This document shows positions 29,183-36,598 of a DNA stretch of 64,000 nt, piece by piece. Numbering within the stretch: position 1 is the first letter of the stretch; each line of letters begins with the position of its first letter. Source of the DNA: Bacillus sp. CH30_1T (GTDB lineage: Bacteria; Bacillota; Bacilli; Bacillales; Bacillaceae_B); assembly GCF_008364765.1 (NCBI RefSeq), contig NZ_VTUY01000004.1, positions 186,001 to 250,000 of the forward strand, read 5' to 3'. The notes beneath the pieces are model-generated. The model worked only from the letters and a program-made list of their open reading frames with translations, made no database searches and was not told the origin of the DNA. Position numbers and translations under genes: made by a program.

Positions 29183-30355
29183 TTGAAGAAGCGTAAACAA
29201 ATTAGGGGTTCCCAGACTCCTACACCATCTCCGTCTCCGATTCCATTGGATCCGAATGATTTAGCACCAGAATGTATTCGTGTAGACAAAGTATATGACT
29301 GGGTGTTCTTTGCGAACAAGTATGAGAACAAGAATTTCATTCCTGATGAAGCTTGTCGTGCAGCGGTAAGCGCGGCTCTTGCGGCAGGTCAAAGAGTAGA
29401 GGTGCAAACTGCTCCAGTAGACCCATCTGACGTCAGCGTATCAGGTTCTATCATTGAAAATGGTAATCCTGGTAAAGTTCTTATCGTCTGGACAGTACCT
29501 GTAGACGTTACGATTTTAATCGATGGGGTTGCAGAGTGTTCATTCACTATTCGCACTCAATTCACCGACGAAATTATGCTTTGCGTCCCGACAGGAATTA
29601 CAAATGACAACTTAAACATCAGGGCGACTCAAGTAATTGCGACTTCTGGTGGAGTATTAATGGGGCCGGATCCATTTGGACCAATGATCCCATTGAAAGT
29701 CGTACTATGTAAAGATGTTCAAGTAGAGTTTCCGGTTAAACTTGAAGTATTGGCTAAATTCTGTTTCCCACGTCCAAACAATATTCCAGTACCTGAAGAA
29801 AGACTCAAATGTGACCTGAGCTTACTAGAATTCCCTCGTCAATGTCCAGGATTATTCCCGGTTGATAACTGTGAATGCCAGGCGACTGCTCTTGCAAGAA
29901 ACGAAGATACTGAAGCAACATTCGGAACTGGAGCAACAGCTGATATAGTAACGGGTCTATCAACTTTAAGAGCTGAAATTTGTCAAGAGTGCTCACTTGC
30001 AGACAGTACATGGTCTTACTCTTTCACTGATACAGAAGTAGGTCCTACTCCTGCACCGACAGCAACAGGATTCCAACCTGATTTCACCTTTACTTTCGAT
30101 CCATCATCTATCGATAGAGTAACCTGTGGTGACGATGCTCTTACTGCAGTTGGAGAAGGAATTCGTTACTTTGACGGTGCACCTGAACAATTATTCTATG
30201 AACTTCAAATTTTTGATGCACCTACAGAAGGCTTCCGCTTAATCTTAAGAAATACAGCTAATGTTGTAATCTTCGATAGTGGAGTAGTAGATGCGTTGGT
30301 TGAGTTTGGTGAGTGTGAAACATTTGCAGACTTACTTGGAGACTTAGATGACTAA
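29183..30355 (+). CDS. Cys-rich putative spore-surface protein with Pro/Thr/Ser-rich N-terminus
   Basis: A 390-aa protein not recognised as a named family. After a short basic start, residues 10-20 form a Pro/Thr/Ser run (SQTPTPSPSPIP). There are 14 cysteines, including C-x-C (NCECQ) and C-x2-C (EICQEC). The first half has alternating hydrophobic strands (VLIVWTVPVDVTILIDG, PVKLEVLAKFCF), suggesting beta sandwich folds, and the second half is another beta-rich acidic domain ending in FADLLGDLDD. No signal peptide is present, consistent with assembly on spores from the mother-cell cytoplasm. The TTG start follows AAGGAAGGAAGG. A sigma-K-type promoter precedes it and a terminator follows, so it is probably a late, highly made coat or exosporium protein. 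Alternatives include an endospore appendage subunit. Confidence 0.7.
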   Translation: MKKRKQIRGSQTPTPSPSPIPLDPNDLAPECIRVDKVYDWVFFANKYENKNFIPDEACRAAVSAALAAGQRVEVQTAPVDPSDVSVSGSIIENGNPGKVLIVWTVPVDVTILIDGVAECSFTIRTQFTDEIMLCVPTGITNDNLNIRATQVIATSGGVLMGPDPFGPMIPLKVVLCKDVQVEFPVKLEVLAKFCFPRPNNIPVPEERLKCDLSLLEFPRQCPGLFPVDNCECQATALARNEDTEATFGTGATADIVTGLSTLRAEICQECSLADSTWSYSFTDTEVGPTPAPTATGFQPDFTFTFDPSSIDRVTCGDDALTAVGEGIRYFDGAPEQLFYELQIFDAPTEGFRLILRNTANVVIFDSGVVDALVEFGECETFADLLGDLDD

Positions 30356-30364
30356 TTAAATGAG

Positions 30365-30392
30365 GGAGAGAGAGAACTCTCTCCTTTTTTTT
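30365..30392 (+). terminator. Rho-independent terminator of the Cys-rich protein gene
   Basis: A perfect 8-bp stem (GGAGAGAG / CTCTCTCC) with an AGAA loop and eight T. Confidence 0.9.
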
Positions 30393-30393
30393 A

Positions 30394-30420
30394 ACATGTA
30401 AACAAACCATACATAAGATA
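30394..30420 (+). promoter_or_regulatory. Candidate sigma-K promoter of the coiled-coil/JAMM operon
   Basis: AC (30394-30395), 16 nt and CATAAGATA (30412-30420) match the sigma-K consensus exactly, 29 bp before the GTG start. Confidence 0.68.
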
Positions 30421-30449
30421 AAACAAAGGAATTATTGGAGGTGAAAAAG

Positions 30450-31637
30450 GTGACCGAGGAGGAGTATAAGCTTAACCATGGCACAGACCACCCTGAGTTA
30501 ATGAATGATATTCATATGATATCTGAAGAAATTGAATCTCTCTATAATCATTATTCGAGACGAATTAAAAATGTGTCAGAAGAATTGTCCAGAGAAAGAT
30601 CCAAACATTTGGTGTATCAATTAGAAATTGCGGAAAATCATCATACCATCCTAATGTTGACAGAACAAATTGAATTTCTGCTTCAAAATATTGAAATGGA
30701 ATTTGAGTTTGATCTACAACTGCAACAGGAATTAATGAAGAAATCCCTTTCCCATGAACATGAGCTGACCAATGACAATTACGCTCAGGTTGCATATAAG
30801 GAAGAAAGCATCCATGATAACTCAAAGGATGTCTATCTTGCACCTACACCAATCCCGGAAGTTAAAGTATTTTACGAAAGTGCTCAGAGTCACATGAGAT
30901 CGCCACTCGAAAAAATTAAAAATGGAGCGATCTCTTTATTAATTGAAACGAATGAGTACTTTCTTTCAGAGAAAAAAAAATCCGCTGAAGTTGAAGTATA
31001 TAAATACGCTTTCGTTCCTCTGATTGATTGGTTACGAATGCACCGAAAACAATACATGCGTCCAATTAAAGAAAGGTGGTATACAATAGTGTGGAAATTT
31101 TTATGGGGTAAAGAAGAGAAAAACAATCATCCGGAAATACTGAAGAAACTCAATCTGATTGAAGAGCAATTGGTATCGTATTCAATGAAATTCAATGAAG
31201 TGGAGGAGACGTTGAAAAAGAACAATGAAAAAGAGGATACAACCAAAAGTTATTTACAGAAAATAGGTGTATTGAACGATGAATTAAAGAAAGTTGAAGA
31301 ATATTATGAGGATGAGCTTCATTTATTAAAGAATCAATTGGAAGATTATAAACAAAGAGAAAAAGACCTTGAAAAAGAAGTAAGTTTATTGAATGAAAAA
31401 TATACAGGTAGGCAAAAGGAAAAAAGTAATCGTGAAGTTGAAATGGAAAAGGAGTTGGATAAACTAAGGAAAGACCTTCAATCTCATTCCAAAAAGAAAA
31501 ACGAAATTTACAAAAATATGAAGCAGCAGAAAAAGCAAATTCCTCATGTTAATCCTCAATTCGATGAATACGGTAATATCCCTATGGCATCTGAATCAAA
31601 ACGTACCATGTTTAATCCCAACAAGTATATAAGGTGA
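30450..31637 (+). CDS. Coiled-coil protein, first gene of a three-gene unit
   Basis: A 395-aa hydrophilic protein with long helical heptads at about 20-100 and 235-370, and a middle segment (about 140-230) with aromatic and basic residues (WLRMHRKQYMRPIKERW). GTG 30450 is chosen because TTGGAGG lies 8 nt before it; the earlier in-frame TTG overlaps that site. The C-terminus (HVNPQFDEYGNIP) is not coiled. No family was recognised. It is followed within 20 bp by a 44-aa gene and then a JAMM peptidase gene, with no terminator until after the third. A sigma-K-type promoter suggests late mother-cell expression. Confidence 0.7.
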   Translation: MTEEEYKLNHGTDHPELMNDIHMISEEIESLYNHYSRRIKNVSEELSRERSKHLVYQLEIAENHHTILMLTEQIEFLLQNIEMEFEFDLQLQQELMKKSLSHEHELTNDNYAQVAYKEESIHDNSKDVYLAPTPIPEVKVFYESAQSHMRSPLEKIKNGAISLLIETNEYFLSEKKKSAEVEVYKYAFVPLIDWLRMHRKQYMRPIKERWYTIVWKFLWGKEEKNNHPEILKKLNLIEEQLVSYSMKFNEVEETLKKNNEKEDTTKSYLQKIGVLNDELKKVEEYYEDELHLLKNQLEDYKQREKDLEKEVSLLNEKYTGRQKEKSNREVEMEKELDKLRKDLQSHSKKKNEIYKNMKQQKKQIPHVNPQFDEYGNIPMASESKRTMFNPNKYIR

Positions 31638-31656
31638 ATTGAAAGGGGGGATAAAA

Positions 31657-31791
31657 ATGCAATCCAAAGATCTCAACAATATTTATATGCGTAGAAAAAG
31701 AGTACCCATTGGAATTAAGAAAGAGGATCGAATCAAAATGGAAGTTAAGAGGACGAAATTTAAATTTAAGGGCTGCGGGTGCAACGCCTAA
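31657..31791 (+). CDS. 44-aa basic protein ending in Gly-Cys-Gly-Cys-Asn-Ala
   Basis: A short frame starting MQSKDLNNIYMRRKRVPIG and ending FKGCGCNA, with an unusually strong ribosome site (GAAAGGGGGG, 6 nt spacing). It is very rich in Lys and Arg. It lies 19 bp after the coiled-coil gene and its stop is 13 bp before the JAMM peptidase start, overlapping the longer frame of that gene. The ribosome site and spacing argue it is translated. Function is unknown; coupling to the peptidase suggests a substrate, partner or simply a leader peptide. Confidence 0.55.
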   Translation: MQSKDLNNIYMRRKRVPIGIKKEDRIKMEVKRTKFKFKGCGCNA

Positions 31792-31804
31792 AGAAATCGT
31801 AAGA

Positions 31805-32191
31805 ATGCCTAAGCGAGTGTACAAAAGGATGATGATTGAAGTTGAAAAGGGGCTTCCGAATGAAGCTTGCGGGTTAATTTCAGGTTCCATGAATCTTTGT
31901 CAGACGATTTGGCCAATGAGAAATACAGAACCTACACCATATTCTTTTGCCATCGATCCCGATGAACAAGATCATGTCATAGGTGAAATGCTTCATAAAA
32001 GGGAAGCTTTTATGGGGATATATCATTCCCATCCGTATGGAAGTCCTGTCCCTTCAAAGGACGATGTTACTTTCTCACAATTTCCGGAGGTTTATTATTT
32101 TATAGCTGCTATCGGAGGAGGGAAAGAAGAATTAAGATGTTACAAGATCAATAATGGAAAGGTTAAACATATCGACATTATGATTGAATGA
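31805..32191 (+). CDS. JAMM/MPN-type metallopeptidase (M67-like)
   Basis: A 128-aa single-domain protein with a complete JAMM signature: Glu20 in the NEACGL segment, His74 and His76 in YHSHP, Ser84 and Asp87. These are zinc and catalytic residues in isopeptidase and amino-acid-releasing enzymes of this fold. ATG 31805 gives the expected N-terminus (MPKRVYKRMMIEVEKG), though the ribosome site is weak, so translation may depend on the 44-aa gene just upstream; an in-frame start at 31709 would add 32 basic residues. No ubiquitin-like or ThiS-like partner gene is adjacent. In this setting it may process a spore-layer protein; that is inference. Confidence 0.75.
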   Translation: MPKRVYKRMMIEVEKGLPNEACGLISGSMNLCQTIWPMRNTEPTPYSFAIDPDEQDHVIGEMLHKREAFMGIYHSHPYGSPVPSKDDVTFSQFPEVYYFIAAIGGGKEELRCYKINNGKVKHIDIMIE

Positions 32192-32215
32192 AAGAGTGCT
32201 GAATGCACTCTTTTT
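32191..32215 (+). terminator. Rho-independent terminator of the coiled-coil/JAMM unit
   Basis: AAGAGTGC pairs with GCACTCTT around a short loop and is followed by T. It overlaps the JAMM stop codon. Confidence 0.85.
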
Positions 32216-32303
32216 CTATGGACTGGGTAATGATACAAGCACCCTTCTGTCATTTACATAGATTGGTAGTATCACTTATTTTGATGAAAGAGGGGAAAAC
32301 TAA

Positions 32304-33002
32304 GTGAAGGTATCTATTATTATTCCATTTTACAATTGTGCATATATTGACCAAGCCATTCAGAGCGCTCTTCGTCAGACCTATAATGATATTGAAGTCA
32401 TCGTTGTAGATGATGGTTCAACTCAATATGTTGAAAAAATTCAACCTTTCAAAAACAGGATAAAGTATATAAGGAAGTCAAATGGTGGAACGGCCTCAGC
32501 TTTAAATGAGGGTTTAAGGCAAGCAACAGGGAAATATTTTGCCTGGTTGAGCTCAGATGATATGTTTCTAGCAAGCAAAATCGCCAGGCAACTTGCTTAT
32601 ATGAAGTCAATTGGCTCTAAAGTATCTTATACAGCATTTAAAACCATTGATATAAATAATAAAGTGATGAACGAGATCCACTCCAGGAGAATGAATAGAG
32701 ATGCATTTCAGAACCTCCTATTAAAAGCATGCCCTGTGAATGGATGCACTGTAATGGCGGAAATCGATTTAATAAAGCAGGCAGGGTGGTTTGATGAGAG
32801 ACTGAAATACACACAGGACTACGAGATGTGGTGCCGCTTGAGCCTTTATACTAAGATGCATTATCTGGATGAAGTGCTTCTGTTATATCGGGTCCATCCC
32901 AGAATGGGTTCTGCAAAACACGGGGGGGGAATGGTCAAAGAATCACAGTATATCCAAAGGAAATATCAGAATTTCTTTAATATTTCCCGCAAAAAGAACT
33001 AA
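32304..33002 (+). CDS. Family 2 glycosyltransferase
   Basis: A 232-aa GT-A fold enzyme with the standard N-terminus MKVSIIIPFYNCAYID, the nucleotide-binding VIVVDDGS, an SSDD metal-binding DxD-like motif (AWLSSDDMF) and the acceptor-side YTQDYEMWCRLSL. It lacks membrane segments. The donor sugar is unknown. The GTG start has GAGGGGAAAAC upstream. It is a single-gene unit closed by a strong shared terminator. Confidence 0.88.
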   Translation: MKVSIIIPFYNCAYIDQAIQSALRQTYNDIEVIVVDDGSTQYVEKIQPFKNRIKYIRKSNGGTASALNEGLRQATGKYFAWLSSDDMFLASKIARQLAYMKSIGSKVSYTAFKTIDINNKVMNEIHSRRMNRDAFQNLLLKACPVNGCTVMAEIDLIKQAGWFDERLKYTQDYEMWCRLSLYTKMHYLDEVLLLYRVHPRMGSAKHGGGMVKESQYIQRKYQNFFNISRKKN

Positions 33003-33013
33003 TTTTATCTATT

Positions 33014-33060
33014 AAAAAATCATCAATCAATTGGGTTTGTAAATTGATTGATGATTTTTT
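33014..33060. terminator. Strong bidirectional terminator between convergent genes
   Basis: AAAAAATCATCAATCAATT and AATTGATTGATGATTTTTT form a near-perfect 17-19 bp stem, with T-runs on both strands. Confidence 0.92.
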
Positions 33061-33074
33061 AATGTTCGAGGTAT

Positions 33075-33986
33075 TTAGAAGGAGTAGGACAAATAGGTTT
33101 CCCTCATTCCATCTTGAATGGAATAGTATGGTTTCCAGGATAATATACGTTTTGCAAGAGTGTTATCTAAACAACTATGCTTAATATCTCCCTGTCTATC
33201 CACTGTATGGAAGGCGTGAATTTCATTAGTATGATAATTCTTCAATAAGTCGATTAATTGAAGAATCGATGTTCTTTCCCCTGTACTTATTTGCATAATC
33301 ATCTGATTACCTTTGTCGGTTGCTGCAATATTTGCTTCCACCACATCTTGTACAAAAACATAGTCCCGTGTTTGAAGCCCGTCCCCATTGATTTTTAACT
33401 GTTCATGCTTCTTAAGTTTCTCCAGAAATACAGCAATGACCCCTCCTTCTCCTTTAGACGTTTGCCTGGGTCCATAGACGTTTCCATACCGAAGGATGGT
33501 GAATGGAATCTGGAAGGTATCGTGGAATAGTTTTATATAGTTTTCAGCGGTAAGCTTTGATAAACCATAGAACGATATTGGGGAAGTCTTGTGTGATTCG
33601 TCAATCATTTGACTGGAGACATTCCCATAAACCGCTGATGTAGATGAAAAAACGAAATTCTTCAAAGGATACTGCCTGCAAGCATTCAATAAATTGATGG
33701 TTCCTGCAACATTTGTGTCCATATCATCTAGTGGGGCAGAGGTGGATCGGGACACATCAGCCTGGGCAGCCATGTGAAAAATATAATCGGGTTTTTCCTT
33801 AAGGATGACTTTTTGTGCCGCAGGAGTAGAAATATCCAACTCATGAAAAATGGCTAAAGGATTTATATACTCCTTCTTACCACTGCTTAAATTATCGATA
33901 ATATGAACACTATAGCCTTTGGAGATAAGTGTATCCACTAAATGGGAGCCTATAAACCCTGCTCCGCCAGTAACGAGTGCTTTCAA
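33075..33986 (-). CDS. NAD-dependent sugar-nucleotide epimerase/dehydratase (extended SDR)
   Basis: A 303-aa extended SDR of the UDP-glucose/UDP-GlcNAc 4-epimerase type. It has TGGAGFIGSH for NAD binding, DNLSSGKK, a catalytic Ser-Thr in SSTSAVYG and YGLSK (Tyr-x3-Lys). TTG 33986 is preferred to GTG 33998 because AAGGTGAG is 7 nt upstream and the protein then starts MKALVTGGAG. The exact reaction cannot be told from motifs. It follows a family 4 glycosyltransferase gene 86 bp upstream without a terminator, so the two form an operon. Confidence 0.85.
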   Translation of the reverse strand: MKALVTGGAGFIGSHLVDTLISKGYSVHIIDNLSSGKKEYINPLAIFHELDISTPAAQKVILKEKPDYIFHMAAQADVSRSTSAPLDDMDTNVAGTINLLNACRQYPLKNFVFSSTSAVYGNVSSQMIDESHKTSPISFYGLSKLTAENYIKLFHDTFQIPFTILRYGNVYGPRQTSKGEGGVIAVFLEKLKKHEQLKINGDGLQTRDYVFVQDVVEANIAATDKGNQMIMQISTGERTSILQLIDLLKNYHTNEIHAFHTVDRQGDIKHSCLDNTLAKRILSWKPYYSIQDGMRETYLSYSF

Positions 33987-34072
33987 ATGACATCTCACCT
34001 TTTGCTATTTTTAATAGCATATGCTTTTGGACGAAGCTTTGATTGAACATGTGCCCTTAAATCAAAAGGAAT

Positions 34073-35140
34073 CTATAAACCTATAGACTTTAGCATTTGT
34101 GTGAAATGTTTACAGTACTGTGCATGACTGAACTGAGATTTTAAGTGAAGCAGAGCATTTTCGATGATGTAATTACGGAGTTTGGAATTATACATGAGTT
34201 CTTCCGCTTGTTGAACGGCATGCTGAATGTTTCCGATTTGATAATACTTACCGGATTGGTTATGCAAGATCGAACTCCTCACTCCATCTGAGTCTGTTGT
34301 TAGAACGGGACACCTGCAGCTCATAGCTTCTAACAAAGAATAGGGAGCCCCCTCCACTTTTGAGGTTGAGCAAAGAAATCCTCCGGAATCGCCGATTCTC
34401 GAGAAGTAACCAGGCATTTGATTATTCGGTACATTTTGTAGTACATGTACATATTTATCTAGGTTCAATCTGTTTTTCAATTGGATAAAATCATTTCGCT
34501 CCTTTGGGGTAGACAAGCTTGGGTCCTCAAACATGTATAAATCAATCATTTTATTCGTTTTAATCAATTGTTGACCAATGTGTAAAAATTCACGCCAATT
34601 TTTGTTGTCCTCCAATCTACCAATCCAGGCAACAATAGCTCTATCTTTTTTAGGATGCTTTTGGTAGGTGAAGGCTTTATGATCAAAGCAATTATTAAAC
34701 TCAAAAATAGGAGTGGATTTGAAGAACTCTCTGAAAATCACCCCTATATGGGGAGTCTTGGGATACAGGAGTGCGTGACAATACTTCTGTACATATGGTA
34801 TTGCATTTTGTAATTGTGCCCGAGCCACATTCTGAGGTCCAAACCCTTGAATCTCAAGAATGATTTTCCCTTTAAATCCTAGGTTTCTAAACCTTTCCAT
34901 TGCCGCATAATCGGAAGTGATCACCATGGCATCATATTTTCCCTTTTGCAAAATGTTCTTGATCTCCTGATCATCATTCGTAATGAATACATTTGATTTC
35001 TCATGATTCAATAATTCTCGCCGTTTACTGTAATATAAAAAATCACACCGGATCCCCGCTTGTTTTAGGGCGATGGATCTTTGCCTGTTTAACGTTTCAA
35101 CTCCTCCACTAGGTACATAAAAAACGAATAGTATTTTCAT
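34073..35140 (-). CDS. Family 4 (GT-B) glycosyltransferase
   Basis: A 355-aa GT-B enzyme. It begins MKILFVFYVPSGGVETLNRQ, and the C-terminal domain has the retaining-GT nucleotide site in EGAPYSLLEAMSCRCPVL (E-x7-E type). ATG 35140 is chosen over the upstream in-frame codon because GGAGG lies 7 nt before it. It is the first gene of a two-gene minus-strand operon with the epimerase and has a near-consensus sigma-K promoter 50 bp upstream. Donor and acceptor are unknown. Confidence 0.85.
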   Translation of the reverse strand: MKILFVFYVPSGGVETLNRQRSIALKQAGIRCDFLYYSKRRELLNHEKSNVFITNDDQEIKNILQKGKYDAMVITSDYAAMERFRNLGFKGKIILEIQGFGPQNVARAQLQNAIPYVQKYCHALLYPKTPHIGVIFREFFKSTPIFEFNNCFDHKAFTYQKHPKKDRAIVAWIGRLEDNKNWREFLHIGQQLIKTNKMIDLYMFEDPSLSTPKERNDFIQLKNRLNLDKYVHVLQNVPNNQMPGYFSRIGDSGGFLCSTSKVEGAPYSLLEAMSCRCPVLTTDSDGVRSSILHNQSGKYYQIGNIQHAVQQAEELMYNSKLRNYIIENALLHLKSQFSHAQYCKHFTQMLKSIGL

Positions 35141-35193
35141 TTGATATCCTCCAATCATTTAATACGAGCAAATAAACAATCCTATTATTCTTA

Positions 35194-35215
35194 TATGTAA
35201 GTTAACCCTGTTTGT
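35194..35215 (-). promoter_or_regulatory. Candidate sigma-K promoter of the minus-strand glycosyltransferase operon
   Basis: On the minus strand, AC (35215-35214), 16 nt and CATA (35197-35194), read CATATAAGA; one base of the CATANNNTA consensus differs. Confidence 0.5.
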
Positions 35216-35289
35216 AGAGGGCTAAGTGGCTAATATTTTGGAGAATGCCTTATTTTATTAGATTTTTATGTCAAAAGATACAAGCATTA

Positions 35290-35298
35290 CATAGAATA
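35290..35298 (+). promoter_or_regulatory. Possible sigma-K -10 element upstream of the propeller gene
   Basis: CATAGAATA fits CATANNNTA, but the expected AC at 16-17 nt upstream is absent. It lies about 105 bp before the start codon. Confidence 0.3.
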
Positions 35299-35401
35299 TC
35301 GGGAGAAGTTATTCGGAAAGCCTTAAAATATTCGTAGTTGTTAAAATCGGGACCTGCTATCCGATAGGTAGATTAATTTTAATTATAATGAGGTGATAGG
35401 G

Positions 35402-36361
35402 TTGAACGATTTATACCTTGTAGGGGCAGAACAAAAATCAAAAGTGATGAAGGATTGGGAACAGTTTAAAAAAGCGGTAGTCTTAAAATTGAATGTGGCG
35501 ACCAAAGAAGCAGAAAGAGTCATCGAATATATTTCTCCGCAGGAGGTCTGTCCTGCACATGAAGCTTCCATTTCATTTACAGCCGCTTCATTAAAAGATA
35601 ATAGGCTGTTTGTATGTACCCAAACAGAAATCCTGGTCTACAATGCCATTACTCATAAGCTCATAGACTACTATAGTTTACCATTATTCAATGATGTTCA
35701 TCATGTGACACCAAGGAAGAATGGAAACCTATTGGTCGCTAACACAGGATTGGATATGGTAGCTGAAATAAATCCAGCAGGTGGGATTGTGAATCTCTGG
35801 AATGTGATGGGCGAAGGGCCATGGAGCCGATTCGATCCAAATATTGATTATCGGAAAGTTCCTACTACAAAACCGCACTTGTCACATCCCAATTTTGTTT
35901 TTGAACTAAATGATGAAATTTGGGTGACCAGGTGCCTTCAAAAGGACGCCATTTGTTTAACCGACAGAATGAAGAGAATAAACATAGGTCGTCAGCTAAT
36001 ACATGATGGGGTCGTCTATAATGGGAAAATCTATTTTACACAAGTTGACGGAAGAATAGTCATCGTAAACGCTAACACACTTAAAATAGAGAGAGTAGTG
36101 AACCTTGTAGAAATCAGCAAACATCAAGAGAAAATCGGATGGTGCAGGGGAATTAAGCCTATATCAGAAGATTTGGTGTTGGTGGGATTTTCTAGAATAC
36201 GTCCAACAAGTAAGAAAAATAAAGACGGCTCAACCAAATATGTTGGTGATTTTGGTGTCATGCCAACAAGACTATCATGTTTCAATATTAAATCCAACAT
36301 TCTTGTTTGGGAAAAAAATCTTGAGGAGTATAACTTCAATGTAATCTATTCAATTCATTGA
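35402..36361 (+). CDS. Predicted beta-propeller-like protein in the glycan block
   Basis: A 319-aa protein built from repeated four-strand units (RLFVCTQTEILVYN, GNLLVANTGLDMVAEI, GKIYFTQVDGRIVIVN), as in NHL or similar propellers. It has no signal peptide. A conserved HPNFVFELNDEIWVTR segment recalls propellers found next to glycosyltransferase genes. TTG 35402 follows AGGTG by 6 nt and is preferred to GTG 35393. It precedes a 52-aa gene and a glycosyltransferase gene in the same direction. Its role is not known; a sugar- or protein-binding scaffold is plausible. Confidence 0.65.
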   Translation: MNDLYLVGAEQKSKVMKDWEQFKKAVVLKLNVATKEAERVIEYISPQEVCPAHEASISFTAASLKDNRLFVCTQTEILVYNAITHKLIDYYSLPLFNDVHHVTPRKNGNLLVANTGLDMVAEINPAGGIVNLWNVMGEGPWSRFDPNIDYRKVPTTKPHLSHPNFVFELNDEIWVTRCLQKDAICLTDRMKRINIGRQLIHDGVVYNGKIYFTQVDGRIVIVNANTLKIERVVNLVEISKHQEKIGWCRGIKPISEDLVLVGFSRIRPTSKKNKDGSTKYVGDFGVMPTRLSCFNIKSNILVWEKNLEEYNFNVIYSIH

Positions 36362-36433
36362 AATGGCAGCTATTCGTTAATCAATCAAGCAGCATGATCG
36401 TAATACATCATTTTGTTAAATGGAGTGAAATAC

Positions 36434-36592
36434 ATGTTACCAAGAAAAAATTACCTTAGGCATGTGTATGGAAAACGTGGATCAGGCGTTAATAGTAACG
36501 GGAATAAAATCCACAATTCTTTTAATCACAAGAAACTCACCATACCAGATACACGATTAAAATCCATCCTAGAACAATTTCCAAAGGATTGA
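36434..36592 (+). CDS. 52-aa basic small protein
   Basis: A frame starting MLPRKNYLRHVYGKRGSGVN and ending EQFPKD, with GGAGTG 6 nt before the ATG. It lies in the 240-bp spacer between the propeller gene and a glycosyltransferase gene and ends 6 bp before the latter, suggesting coupled translation. It has a high pI and many Asn/Lys/His residues, with no membrane segment. No family was recognised. It is too short to exclude chance, but the ribosome site and the spacing favour a real gene. Confidence 0.45.
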   Translation: MLPRKNYLRHVYGKRGSGVNSNGNKIHNSFNHKKLTIPDTRLKSILEQFPKD

Positions 36593-36598
36593 TGATTG

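Noticed and set aside
32240..32270. Sigma-K-like CATAGATTG before the GT2 gene
   Set aside because: The nearest AC is at 14 nt rather than 16-17, and the final A of the -10 is G.
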